The notes under the pieces were generated by a model. The model was not told where the DNA came from and did no database searches. It worked only from the letters and a program-made list of their open reading frames with translations. Shown here in pieces: positions 17,278 through 25,166 of a stretch of DNA of 64,000 nucleotides (positions within the stretch are counted from its first letter, which is position 1; each line of letters opens with the position of its first letter). Made by a program: the position numbers and the translations under genes. Location: the NCBI RefSeq assembly GCF_017313265.1, contig NZ_JAFLQZ010000004.1:248001-312000 (forward strand). The letters run 5' to 3'. The stretch is from Hymenobacter telluris. Its GTDB lineage: Bacteria > Bacteroidota > Bacteroidia > Cytophagales > Hymenobacteraceae.

Positions 17278-18219
17278 TTAGCCCAACGTTTTGGCCACTC
17301 GCTCCAGGAGCGCCTTGGTTTTCCGGATTCCCTCCTCCTCGCTCAGCTTTTCGCCTTCGTACTCGATGCCGACGTAGCCTTTGAAACCGGACGCCTTGAT
17401 GAGTTGGAACATCTTGTTGTAATCCGTTTCCAGGCAATTGCCGGTGGCGTCAAAATCCAGCGTTTTCGCGCTGACGCCCTTAGCTACCGGCATCCATTGC
17501 TGCACGGCCTTGTACTTGTCGTACTCTTCCAGGCAGTTGCCGCGGTACAAGTCGCCGGTGGCGCGCTTCACGCAGAAATTACCGAAATCCGGCAAAATGC
17601 CCACGTTGCGGCGGTTGGCTTTCTTGATGGTGGCCAGCAGCCACTCGCCGTTGGAACTGTAGCTGCCGTGGTTTTCCACTATTACATTCAGGTTGGCTTT
17701 CTGCGCGTACTCGCCTAGCTTGCTCAGGCTGTCGGCCGCGGCTTGCTGCACGTCCTCCATCGAGCCTTTGCCGTAGGCATTCACCCGGATGGAAGCACAG
17801 CCTAGGTAGTGCGCGGCATCCACCCATTGGTAGTGGTTTTCAATCGTTTTCGCTCGTTCCGTGGCATCGGGGGCACCTAAGTCACCTTCGCCGTCAATCA
17901 TAATCAGGTGGTTTTTCACGCCATTGTCGCGGCAGCGCTGTAGCAGCTCGCTCAAGTACTTCTGGTCTTTGGCTTTGTCTTTGAAAAACTGGTTGACGTA
18001 CTCCACCGCTCCGATGCCGTACTGCTTGCGGGCAATTACCGGGAAATCGAGGTTGCTGATTTGCTTGCTGAACAGGGCTTTATGCAACGACCATTCAGCC
18101 AGCGAGATTTCAAAGAATGGCTTGGCTGCCATTTCTGAGGCCAGCAGCCCAGGCGAAACACAAGCCGCAGCCGTGAAGGCTACCGCATTTTCAAGAAAGC
18201 GACGACGTGAAGCAAGCAT
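17278..18219 (-). CDS. sugar phosphate isomerase/epimerase family protein, exported
   Basis: 313 residues. An N-terminal Tat-like signal (SRRRFLENAV and a hydrophobic run) precedes an AP-endonuclease-2/xylose-isomerase TIM barrel. Metal-binding style residues are seen in VENHG (about 180), LPDFGNF (about 208) and the C-terminal GIEYEGE. Proteins of this type in Bacteroidota are periplasmic hydroxypyruvate-isomerase-like or sugar-epimerase enzymes of unknown substrate. It is followed on the same strand direction, upstream, by NIPSNAP across a repeat. Confidence 0.85.
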   Translation of the reverse strand: MLASRRRFLENAVAFTAAACVSPGLLASEMAAKPFFEISLAEWSLHKALFSKQISNLDFPVIARKQYGIGAVEYVNQFFKDKAKDQKYLSELLQRCRDNGVKNHLIMIDGEGDLGAPDATERAKTIENHYQWVDAAHYLGCASIRVNAYGKGSMEDVQQAAADSLSKLGEYAQKANLNVIVENHGSYSSNGEWLLATIKKANRRNVGILPDFGNFCVKRATGDLYRGNCLEEYDKYKAVQQWMPVAKGVSAKTLDFDATGNCLETDYNKMFQLIKASGFKGYVGIEYEGEKLSEEEGIRKTKALLERVAKTLG

Positions 18220-18320
18220 ACGGTGGGGGAATTAGGAGTTGGAGAAAGAGCTGGCGGGGCGGCGGGAGTGGTTACTACGTGAATAAGCGCAGACTTAAGA
18301 ATCAACAAAAACACTGTTCC

Positions 18321-18416
18321 CGTCATGCTGAGCGCAGCCGAAGCATCTCGCGTGCTGATGCCAGGGTGGTACTCCTGAGTCAGCACGCGAGATGCTTCGG
18401 CAAGCTCAGCATGACG
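18321..18416. repeat. inverted repeat, CATGCTGAGC family
   Basis: Arms 18321-18360 and 18380-18416 are nearly exact reverse complements (CGTCATGCTGAGC...GAAGCATCTCGCG). Located between the epimerase-like and NIPSNAP genes. Further members: 17070, 24994, a half copy at 44335, and a diverged version at 35403. Confidence 0.85.
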
Positions 18417-18451
18417 TTCTTTAGCCTTGCACTTCAATGCTTTACAGCTAG

Positions 18452-19243
18452 CTAAAGCGCGGAATAGCTGGCGGACCGGAGAAATACAATGTCGATGTGC
18501 GAAACGTTGTTCTGGTACTCGCTCTTGGCTGATAAGCTTTTCCATTCCGGGTCGCTGCCAAACGCTTTCCAATGCTGGTCACGGGCTGCCATGTTGTCGA
18601 AGCTGGTCATGTACATCAGGTTGGGCATGTGCGCGCCAAACACCACTTCGCCGTAGAAAACCGCGTTGAAACCAAGTCGGGAAAACAGCTTCACTTCGCC
18701 GCCCTGGTTGAACATCTGCACCTTGTTGCGGGCCAGTTTTTCGCTGGCGCTTTCGTAGCTGCGCAGTTCGTACACCCGTTCCGGGCGCGGGCCTTGCAGC
18801 CTGGAGGCTGCCACTGCAGGCATCAGGTCGAAGGCTTTCAGGAAGATGGTTTCCTGCCGCTGGTAGGCTGGCGCGTTGTGGGCGGCGCCGGTATAGTCAC
18901 TGGCGCTGGTTTCGGCAACTGACGGCTTACCGGCTTTCACTTGTTCCCAGTGCTTCAACGATTTGAAGGGAGTGAAAACGTAGATTTTTTTGTCGGTGGC
19001 CGTATCGTTGCTCAACGGCTTGAACACACCAACGTGCGGGATATTCTGGGCGCGCATGGCCGGCAGGTAATGCAGGCGCAGAAAGCTGTCGATGCGAGCT
19101 TCCTGCTGGCTGGTTTTCATATGATACACCCGCAGCTCGAAATAGGCCGAAGAAGTGGGCGGTTTGGCCAGGGCCAGGTGGCTGCCAAGCAGCAGAAAAA
19201 ATGCGGCCAGCATTATGCCCGCTACGCCCACTGTTTTTTTCAT
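18452..19243 (-). CDS. NIPSNAP family protein, secreted
   Basis: 263 residues with a Sec signal peptide (about 1-26, ending ALA-KP). Two ferredoxin-like NIPSNAP halves follow: FELRVYHMKTSQQEARIDSF (start of half one) and YELRSYESASEKLARNK (start of half two). The family is widespread and of unknown function; bacterial secreted forms often sit beside sugar catabolism genes. It is divergent from the gluconate genes. Confidence 0.87.
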   Translation of the reverse strand: MKKTVGVAGIMLAAFFLLLGSHLALAKPPTSSAYFELRVYHMKTSQQEARIDSFLRLHYLPAMRAQNIPHVGVFKPLSNDTATDKKIYVFTPFKSLKHWEQVKAGKPSVAETSASDYTGAAHNAPAYQRQETIFLKAFDLMPAVAASRLQGPRPERVYELRSYESASEKLARNKVQMFNQGGEVKLFSRLGFNAVFYGEVVFGAHMPNLMYMTSFDNMAARDQHWKAFGSDPEWKSLSAKSEYQNNVSHIDIVFLRSASYSAL

Positions 19244-19339
19244 AGTTACTGCTCAAGTAGTTGCGGCCTGGTGGCAGGGTGAAAACGCGCCTGCTTTTCC
19301 GGCCCCGGATCAAGGTATCAGTTTTTCATTTATCCCGCC

Positions 19340-19347
19340 TATGTTTA
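19340..19347 (+). promoter_or_regulatory. putative -7 element before the gluconate permease
   Basis: TATGTTTA, about 108 bases before the permease ATG, matches TAnnTTTG at all but the last base. No strong -33 partner is visible. Confidence 0.3.
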
Positions 19348-19454
19348 CACTTACGGGCGAGGCGGCACCTATCGGCAGCAAGTACGCGCGTTCTGTTTCC
19401 ACCCAATGCTACTGTTGGGCTACTTGCTACGCTTCCTTACCTGCCCTCCGCGCC

Positions 19455-20771
19455 ATGCCCCTACTCCTCGTTTTAGCAGCGGTACTGCTGCTGTTGCTGC
19501 TGATTATCGTCTTCAAGCTCAACGCCTTCCTGGCGCTGGTAACGGTAGCCATTGCGCTGGGGCTGGCCGAGGGCATGCCGCCTAAAGTGGTGCTTAGCTC
19601 CATCCAAACCGGCATCGGCAGCATGCTCGGCTCTATCGTCATGATTCTGGGCTTCGGGGCGATGCTCGGTAGTTTGCTCATCGAAAGCGGGGCGGTGCAG
19701 CGCGTTACGTACCAACTCATTGCCACTTTCGGAGTCCGGCATATTCAGTGGGCCGTGATGCTTACCGGCTTTCTGGTGGGCTTGCCGATGTACTACATGG
19801 CTGGTTTCGTGCTCCTGATTCCGCTGGTGTTTGCGGTGGCAGCCTCCACGCGCCTGCCACTGCTGTACGTGGGGCTGCCGCTGGTAGCCTCGCTGTCCGT
19901 GACGCACGGCTACCTCCCGCCCCACCCCGGCCCCACGGCCATTGCGGTCCTTTTTAAAGCTGATGTATCCCTGACGCTGCTCTACGGGCTGGTCGTTGCC
20001 GTCCCCGCTGTTATCATTGCCGGGCCGGTTTTCTCGCGGTTCGTAAAGCGCTACAACCCCGCCCCGCCACCCGGCCTAGCCCTACCCAAGGAGTTTACCG
20101 ATGCCGAAATGCCGGGCTTCGGCATCAGCCTGCTCACCGTGCTAACGCCGGTATTGCTGATGGCCTTGGGCGTGGCCGCTTCCCTCACTTTGCCCGCCGC
20201 GTCCGCCTTTCGGCAGGGTATCGAGTTTATCAGCGACCCGAACCTGGCCATGCTGCTGTCGGTGGTAGTGGCTATCCTGACGCTGGGCGTGGGGCGCGGC
20301 AAAAAATTGCAGCAGGTTATGGATTCTGTTTCGGGCTCGGTTTCCAGCATTGCCATGATGCTGCTCATCATCGGGGGTGGCGGCGCGCTCAAGCAGGTGC
20401 TCGTGGACAGCGGCGTGGGCACCTACATCGTGAGCCAGTTCAACGATTTGCAGTTGTCGCCGCTGTTGATGGCGTGGCTGGTTGCGGCTATTTTGCGCAT
20501 TTGCATCGGGTCGTCGACGGTGGCGGCCCTGACGGCCGGGGGCGTGATGGTGCCGTTGCTGGCCACTACCGCCGTGAAGCCCGAGCTGATGGTACTGGCC
20601 GTGGGCGCGGGCAGCCTAGTGTGCTCCCACGTCAACGACTCCGGCTTTTGGGTGTTCAAGGAGTATTTCAACCTCACCATTCCGCAAACCCTGGCCACCT
20701 GGACGGTGATGGAAACGCTGGTTTCGGTGGTGGGGCTGGTGGGCGTGCTGCTGCTGAATACCGTGGTGTAA
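19455..20771 (+). CDS. gluconate:H+ symporter (GntP family)
   Basis: 438 residues with about twelve hydrophobic segments. Family signatures include the glycine-rich SIVMILGFGAMLG, the loop HPGPTAI and the late motif SLVCSHVNDSGFW, all typical of GntP/GntT. It imports gluconate with protons. The ATG at 19455 is chosen because it opens the first membrane helix (MPLLLVLAAVLLLL); the frame upstream to 19155 is not conserved-looking. The gluconokinase follows 101 bases later, forming a gluconate utilisation pair. Confidence 0.93.
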   Translation: MPLLLVLAAVLLLLLLIIVFKLNAFLALVTVAIALGLAEGMPPKVVLSSIQTGIGSMLGSIVMILGFGAMLGSLLIESGAVQRVTYQLIATFGVRHIQWAVMLTGFLVGLPMYYMAGFVLLIPLVFAVAASTRLPLLYVGLPLVASLSVTHGYLPPHPGPTAIAVLFKADVSLTLLYGLVVAVPAVIIAGPVFSRFVKRYNPAPPPGLALPKEFTDAEMPGFGISLLTVLTPVLLMALGVAASLTLPAASAFRQGIEFISDPNLAMLLSVVVAILTLGVGRGKKLQQVMDSVSGSVSSIAMMLLIIGGGGALKQVLVDSGVGTYIVSQFNDLQLSPLLMAWLVAAILRICIGSSTVAALTAGGVMVPLLATTAVKPELMVLAVGAGSLVCSHVNDSGFWVFKEYFNLTIPQTLATWTVMETLVSVVGLVGVLLLNTVV

Positions 20772-20872
20772 GCGGGTTGCCGTTGCGCTTTGCAGGGCGT
20801 TACGCTACCCCTGAGCAGGAAAATATCCGTACACTACCTCAACAACCACTTTTCAAGAGCAACCAACGACTT

Positions 20873-21385
20873 ATGAAGGATACCGTTTTCATTGTGATGG
20901 GCGTGTCGGGCAGCGGCAAAACTACCATTGGCCGCCTGCTGGCTGAAAAACTGGCGCTAGCCTTTCACGATGCCGACGACTTCCACTCGGCGGCCAATAT
21001 TGAAAAGATGGGCGCCGGCATTCCCCTCACCGACGCCGACCGCAAAGACTGGCTGGCGGCCATGGCCGACGCCATTGGCAACTGGGAAAATTCTGGCGGG
21101 GCCGTGCTGGCCTGCTCGGCGCTGAAAGAAAAATACCGCCAAACCCTGCAAGGCGGCGCCCGCCACCCGTTGCAATGGGTGTATCTGGATGGCTCGCGCA
21201 AGCTGCTGCACGACCGGCTAGAGGCCCGCAAAGGCCATTACATGGGCGCCGACATGCTTGACTCGCAGCTGGATACGCTGGAGGAACCGGCCTACGGCAT
21301 CCACGTGAAGCTCCAGCAAAACCAAACGCCCGATGAGGTAGTGCAGGAAATTATGCACGCTTATCAGACGGCCGCTTCCAAATAG
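20873..21385 (+). CDS. gntK: gluconokinase
   Basis: 170 residues, the standard size of the GntK family. It phosphorylates gluconate to 6-phosphogluconate with ATP. Walker A GVSGSGKTT is at residues 9-17, followed by the substrate region FHDADDFHSAANIEKMGAGIPL and the lid-helix motif ACSALKEKYR. It works with the permease directly upstream. The 6-phosphogluconate can enter the pentose phosphate or Entner-Doudoroff pathway. Confidence 0.95.
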   Translation: MKDTVFIVMGVSGSGKTTIGRLLAEKLALAFHDADDFHSAANIEKMGAGIPLTDADRKDWLAAMADAIGNWENSGGAVLACSALKEKYRQTLQGGARHPLQWVYLDGSRKLLHDRLEARKGHYMGADMLDSQLDTLEEPAYGIHVKLQQNQTPDEVVQEIMHAYQTAASK

Positions 21386-21392
21386 GGCGGCT

Positions 21393-21923
21393 TCAGATGC
21401 AGAAAACCATGGAGTTTTGCAGTTCGTCGCCGTCGTACACGGTGGCCATGCCCACTTTGGTTGCGTTTGGATCGAGCAAGGCGGCTTGGTGCTTGGGCGA
21501 AGCCTTATAGGCGCGCAGAATCTGCGATTCGATGCCGGTCAGGCTGGCCGGGCGCAACCCCCGAAAACGCACGCAGTTCTCGTAGCCGTAGCTGACGTAG
21601 CCGTTGGCGTGCTCAAACGCGTGGCCTACTGCCGCCAGCCGCTGGCGGGGCGACGGATATTGTGGGTTATAGTGCCCGTGGGTGCGGTGCGTGAGGTTGT
21701 ACGTGGCTTGCAGGCGCGCCGCCAAGCAAGCCGTTTTACTTAATATCAACGGGGGTAAGCCGGCTTGCTGGCGGTAGAGGTTCAGGTAGCGCAGCAACGC
21801 AGGCGTGGTGTCAACTTCGGCCCAGGCAGAAGGGCTGGGAACGGCTGCGGCAAACGAGCGGGGAGCAGCAACGTGGTGGAGCGAGGTTAAGCTGAGCAGC
21901 AGCCCGGCCAAGACCGATTTCAT
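21393..21923 (-). CDS. secreted CAP (SCP/PR1) domain protein
   Basis: 176 residues. The start at 21923 gives a Sec signal peptide (MKSVLAGLLLSLTSLHHVAA). The CAP domain follows: LLRYLNLYRQQAGLPPL, the His-containing THGHYNPQYPSP and the GYENC motif, with LDPNATKVGMATVYD at the end. CAP proteins act outside the cell and have diverse lipid- or wall-related roles. It is 7 bases from the convergent gntK stop. Confidence 0.87.
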   Translation of the reverse strand: MKSVLAGLLLSLTSLHHVAAPRSFAAAVPSPSAWAEVDTTPALLRYLNLYRQQAGLPPLILSKTACLAARLQATYNLTHRTHGHYNPQYPSPRQRLAAVGHAFEHANGYVSYGYENCVRFRGLRPASLTGIESQILRAYKASPKHQAALLDPNATKVGMATVYDGDELQNSMVFCI

Positions 21924-22114
21924 GCGGAAAGAACAAGGATAAAAGGGATGGTCGGATGGTTTGCGCAACGTGTTGGCGCCACTGCAAGCAGAACGCACAA
22001 CCCTAATGAAATAGTCTGTAACTCAGTGCTACATTACTCGCAAGCTTTCAGCTAGAAAAAGCATACCAAGGACATTGTCATGATGGTTGCTCTTTCCTGC
22101 ACACCCTACCAAGG

Positions 22115-22151
22115 AACTTTTCGACTGAAAAATCTTTTTAGTCGAAAAGTT
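22115..22151. promoter_or_regulatory. probable TetR operator
   Basis: Perfect 12-bp arms AACTTTTCGACT and AGTCGAAAAGTT separated by 13 nt, ending four bases before a TACCTTTG -7 box. A related site, TTTTCGACCGAAAAA, lies before the luciferase-like gene (22881-22895). The position predicts autorepression by the adjacent TetR protein. Confidence 0.65.
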
Positions 22152-22154
22152 TAA

Positions 22155-22162
22155 TACCTTTG
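22155..22162 (+). promoter_or_regulatory. -7 element of the TetR gene
   Basis: TACCTTTG, an exact match to TAnnTTTG, 8 bases before the ATG at 22171. The mRNA leader would be only a few bases long. Confidence 0.55.
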
Positions 22163-22170
22163 TCTTACCC

Positions 22171-22791
22171 ATGAGCTACCCTACTGCCACCCTGCTTGCC
22201 TCCGCAACCAAAGAGGATGCCCTCCGTGAAAGCGTGATTGTGGCCGCGCAGCGCTTGTTTCAGCACTATGGCCTAGCCAAAGTGACGCTGGAAGACATTG
22301 CCAAGGCCATCGGCAAAGGCAAAAGCACGCTCTACTATTACTACAAGAGCAAGGAAGAAATCTTCACGGCCGTAATGGACCGCGAGATTGGCGAGGTCAT
22401 GGTAGAAATGGCCCAGGCGGTGGAATCGGCTACCACCGCCGAAGAAAAGCTGTGCGTATTCTCCCTGACCAAGCTACGCGCCCTGCGCAAAAAGCTGGCC
22501 CTGTACGGCATTGTATGCAAGGAAGTGAACAGCCAGGCCGAATTCACGTGTGCTATGCGGCAGAGCTATATGAAGCGCGAGAGTGTGCTGCTCAGGGGCA
22601 TTCTTCGCTTTGGCATCGAAACGGGCGAGCTGGGCCGGCTGAGCCCCACCGATGTGGAGGCGCTGGTATTTGTGATGCTCAGCGGCCTGCACGGAATGGA
22701 GCTGGAAATGATGGGCAACAACAATTTCGAGATGCTGGAGCCAGCCGTTGGCATCCTGACCCGTTCCTTAATCCATGGGCTGAAAAGCTAA
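22171..22791 (+). CDS. TetR/AcrR family transcriptional regulator
   Basis: 206 residues. The N-terminal TetR helix-turn-helix is clear (LFQHYGLAKVTLEDIAKAIGKGKSTLYYYYKSKEEIF), followed by an all-helical ligand-binding domain typical of the family. The inverted repeat at 22115 overlaps its promoter, and the same motif occurs before the next gene, so it probably controls itself and the luciferase-like oxidoreductase. The inducer is unknown. Confidence 0.92.
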   Translation: MSYPTATLLASATKEDALRESVIVAAQRLFQHYGLAKVTLEDIAKAIGKGKSTLYYYYKSKEEIFTAVMDREIGEVMVEMAQAVESATTAEEKLCVFSLTKLRALRKKLALYGIVCKEVNSQAEFTCAMRQSYMKRESVLLRGILRFGIETGELGRLSPTDVEALVFVMLSGLHGMELEMMGNNNFEMLEPAVGILTRSLIHGLKS

Positions 22792-22879
22792 TTTTTGTTG
22801 TTTTCTCGACTGATTTACCTTTTCAGTCCATAAGTCACAAACAATACCAAGCGTGCCTTGTATATACTTCCCAGCTAGA

Positions 22880-22895
22880 TTTTTCGACCGAAAAA
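22880..22895. promoter_or_regulatory. second TetR-type operator
   Basis: TTTTTCG-AC-CGAAAAA palindrome, 93 bases before the luciferase-like gene. Fourteen of 15 bases match the left half of the operator at 22115 (TTTTCGACTGAAAAA against TTTTCGACCGAAAAA). Confidence 0.55.
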
Positions 22896-22987
22896 CCAAA
22901 ACGGTCCATAAGACGCCAATATAGCACTTGCCCGCCAGCACGTGCAACCTGCCGCTGCTACCGTGAACCATCCTTACGCTCCCAACT

Positions 22988-24028
22988 ATGACCCCAGATA
23001 CTTCTTCCGTTGCTTTTTCCGTATTGGACCTGGCCGCCGTTGCCCAAGGCAATACCCCAAACGCCACCTTTCACAATAGCCTGGCTCTGGCGCAACACGT
23101 TGAACGCCTTGGCTATACCCGCTTCTGGCTTTCCGAGCACCATAACATGATAGGCGTAGCCAGCTCGGCACCCACCATCCTGATGGGCTACATTGCGGGC
23201 GGTACTTCTACGCTGCGGGTTGGCTCGGGCGGGATTATGCTGCCTAACCACACTCCGCTGGTGGTGGCCGAGCAGGTGGGCACCCTGGCCTCCCTTTACC
23301 CCGGCCGCATCGACCTGGGGCTGGGCCGCGCCCCCGGCACCGACCAGCTAACGGCCCAAGCCATTCGGGGTGGCCGCTTTGGCGGCGTGCAGGATTTTCC
23401 GCAGGATATTCAGCAACTCCAAACCTACTTCTCCGCCGCCAACAGCACCAGCAAGGTGCGGGCTATTCCCGGCGAAGGCCTCGACGTTCCGATCTACGTA
23501 CTGGGCTCCAGTACCGACAGCGCCTATCTGGCAGCGGCCCTGGGCCTGCCTTACGCCTTCGCCAGCCACTTTGCGCCCGCTCAGCTGCTGGCTGCCCTGA
23601 ACATCTACCGCCAGAATTTCCGGCCTTCGGCCGCGCTGGCGCAGCCGTACGTTGTCACCTGCGTGAACGTAATAGCCGCCGAAACCGACGCCCAAGCCGA
23701 GTACCTCTCTACCTCGCTGAAGCAGTTTATGATGAGCGTAGTCACGGGCCAGCCCACCCAGTTGCCCCCACCCGTCGATTCGATGCGCACCATCTGGGGC
23801 CCAATGCAGCAACAAGCGGTGGAACAGATGCTGGCCTATTCTTTCATTGGCGGCAAGGCCACGCTGCAAGCTGATTTGCAAGAGTTTATCGACCTCACGC
23901 AAACCAACGAAATCATGGCTATTTCCAATATTTTCAGCCATGAGGCACGGCTGTACTCCTACCAACTACTGGCCGAAACGCTACAAAAAGTGACGCGGCA
24001 GCCAGTGGCATCCTTAGTTGCCCAATAG
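22988..24028 (+). CDS. LLM class flavin-dependent oxidoreductase
   Basis: 346 residues of the bacterial luciferase-like monooxygenase fold. Signatures include RFWLSEHHNMIGVASSAP, the GSGGIMLPNHTPLVVAEQ strand-helix and the FMN-site segment PGRIDLGLGRAPGTD. It belongs to the MsnO8/YhbW-type single-subunit group; it probably oxidises a small organic substrate with FMNH2 and oxygen. It is likely controlled by the TetR gene upstream through the 22880 site. Light production is not implied. Confidence 0.92.
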   Translation: MTPDTSSVAFSVLDLAAVAQGNTPNATFHNSLALAQHVERLGYTRFWLSEHHNMIGVASSAPTILMGYIAGGTSTLRVGSGGIMLPNHTPLVVAEQVGTLASLYPGRIDLGLGRAPGTDQLTAQAIRGGRFGGVQDFPQDIQQLQTYFSAANSTSKVRAIPGEGLDVPIYVLGSSTDSAYLAAALGLPYAFASHFAPAQLLAALNIYRQNFRPSAALAQPYVVTCVNVIAAETDAQAEYLSTSLKQFMMSVVTGQPTQLPPPVDSMRTIWGPMQQQAVEQMLAYSFIGGKATLQADLQEFIDLTQTNEIMAISNIFSHEARLYSYQLLAETLQKVTRQPVASLVAQ

Positions 24029-24046
24029 TTCCAGTAAAATATGATC

Positions 24047-24091
24047 CGCATACAAATGTATATACATTAAATGTATATACATTTGTATGCG
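24047..24091. repeat. 45-nt near-perfect palindrome
   Basis: Two exact 22-bp arms around one base, very AT-rich, with the unit ATGTATATACAT twice. It starts 18 bases after the luciferase-like stop. It may be a terminator-like hairpin or an operator for the ACP-like gene. Confidence 0.8.
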
Positions 24092-24214
24092 CACTACTGG
24101 TAGCCACACTCGGTAGTACACGCTCCTGCCCAGCCCAGGCTCACTACAACCAGCAAGCCTACAAAAAAGGCCGAGCCACTCTGCTTGTGTGACCTACCAA
24201 TTTTCCTCTCAATC

Positions 24215-24493
24215 ATGTTGTCCCAATCGTACCTTCTTGATGCTCCTGCTGGCCTGGCCCAAAAAGTTCGGCGCATTATCAGCCAACGCAAGCACATCAA
24301 CCCGCGGCGCCTGCGTTTCGCCGCAACGCTCGGCGAGTTGGATTTCGACCAGCTCGACGTTGTTGATATTATTCTGGAGCTGGAGCGCCGCTTCCACCTC
24401 ACCATCCCCGACGAAGTACCGCTGCGCACCGTCGGCGACTTTGTTTCCTGCGTGGCTGCCCAACACGGTGGCAGTCAGCGCCCCGTTGCCTAA
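24215..24493 (+). CDS. acyl-carrier-protein-like protein lacking the carrier Ser
   Basis: 92 residues with the ACP helix pattern: KVRRIISQRKHINPRRL, then TLGELDFDQLDVVDIILELERRF, then LTIPDE and a last helix RTVGDFVSCV. In a true ACP the DSL motif carries phosphopantetheine on Ser; here the equivalent reads DQLD, so Gln replaces Ser and the protein should not be pantetheinylated. The downstream gene follows after 42 bases. Role unknown. Confidence 0.8.
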   Translation: MLSQSYLLDAPAGLAQKVRRIISQRKHINPRRLRFAATLGELDFDQLDVVDIILELERRFHLTIPDEVPLRTVGDFVSCVAAQHGGSQRPVA

Positions 24494-24535
24494 CCGGCTA
24501 CAACCGCAGGGTTGCCCTGCATTTTCACCAGCATC

Positions 24536-24949
24536 ATGCCTTTCAAACACGGAGTATTCAACTCCCTGGTAGTCAGCAGCGCCATGTTTTCTCTGACGGC
24601 CACCCAATCCCTTTCCGAGAGCAGCACTACACCAGCTCTGCCTGCTTACACCACTAGCACAACTACCTCAGCACCTGCCCCGGCTTCCGCCGACGATTCT
24701 GGCACGATACGCCCCATTACGGCGGGTGTCAAAGGACACGTTCTTCAACTATTTTTCACGCCGGGCCAGCACGTGCAAGCCGGGCAGCTCCTGGCCAAAG
24801 TAAGCGAAGAAACGGCGGGCTCTTCCCGCTACATTGTTTCCTTCGTAGTGGCCCCCACCAACGGCGTCATGACGGAAAACCACCTGCAACACGGCGACTT
24901 CCACCACGCTCACACCGTGCTGGCCTCCCTACGCACCGACAAGCCCTAA
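24536..24949 (+). CDS. biotinyl/lipoyl-like barrel-sandwich protein without attachment Lys
   Basis: 137 residues. A possible signal or hydrophobic segment (about 6-25) and a Ser/Thr/Pro/Ala-rich linker precede one barrel-sandwich domain: ITAGVKGHVLQLFFTPGQHVQAGQLLAKV, a short hairpin, and VVAPTNGVMTENHLQHGDF. The tip contains SEETAGSSRY instead of the EAMKM or DKA lysine motif, so biotin or lipoate cannot be attached there. The fold resembles a minimal HlyD adaptor. It forms a pair with the ACP-like gene. Confidence 0.75.
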   Translation: MPFKHGVFNSLVVSSAMFSLTATQSLSESSTTPALPAYTTSTTTSAPAPASADDSGTIRPITAGVKGHVLQLFFTPGQHVQAGQLLAKVSEETAGSSRYIVSFVVAPTNGVMTENHLQHGDFHHAHTVLASLRTDKP

Positions 24950-24993
24950 CCCCCGAAGCAATAGCCACAACTCTACGCACAATCAACTATAAG

Positions 24994-25087
24994 AACGGTC
25001 ATGCTGAGCTTGTCGAAGCATCTCTCCCGCCAAAGTAGTCATATACTAATGCCAGCGAGATGCTTCGACAAGCTCAGCATGACCGTT
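24994..25087. repeat. perfect 31-bp inverted repeat, CATGCTGAGC family
   Basis: Arms 24994-25024 and 25057-25087 are exact reverse complements (AACGGTCATGCTGAGC...). It lies between the convergent lipoyl-like and helicase genes. Confidence 0.85.
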
Positions 25088-25105
25088 GTGGAAGGCTTTA
25101 AAGCA

Positions 25106-25148
25106 CAAGCGCGGGGAGACGCATACTGTATGCATCTCCCCGCGCTTG
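25106..25148 (-). terminator. hairpin near the helicase gene end
   Basis: Arms CAAGCGCGGGGAGA and TCTCCCCGCGCTTG with a short internal palindrome GCATACTGTATGC. It lies 19 bases past the helicase stop on the reverse strand. No U-tract is visible on either side. Confidence 0.5.
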
Positions 25149-25166
25149 CATTACGGCTGCCTGTCG

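Noticed and set aside
22988..24028. Bioluminescence gene (lux)
   Set aside because: Single LLM-type oxidoreductase without luxAB pairing or fatty-acid reductase genes; the family has many non-luminous members.
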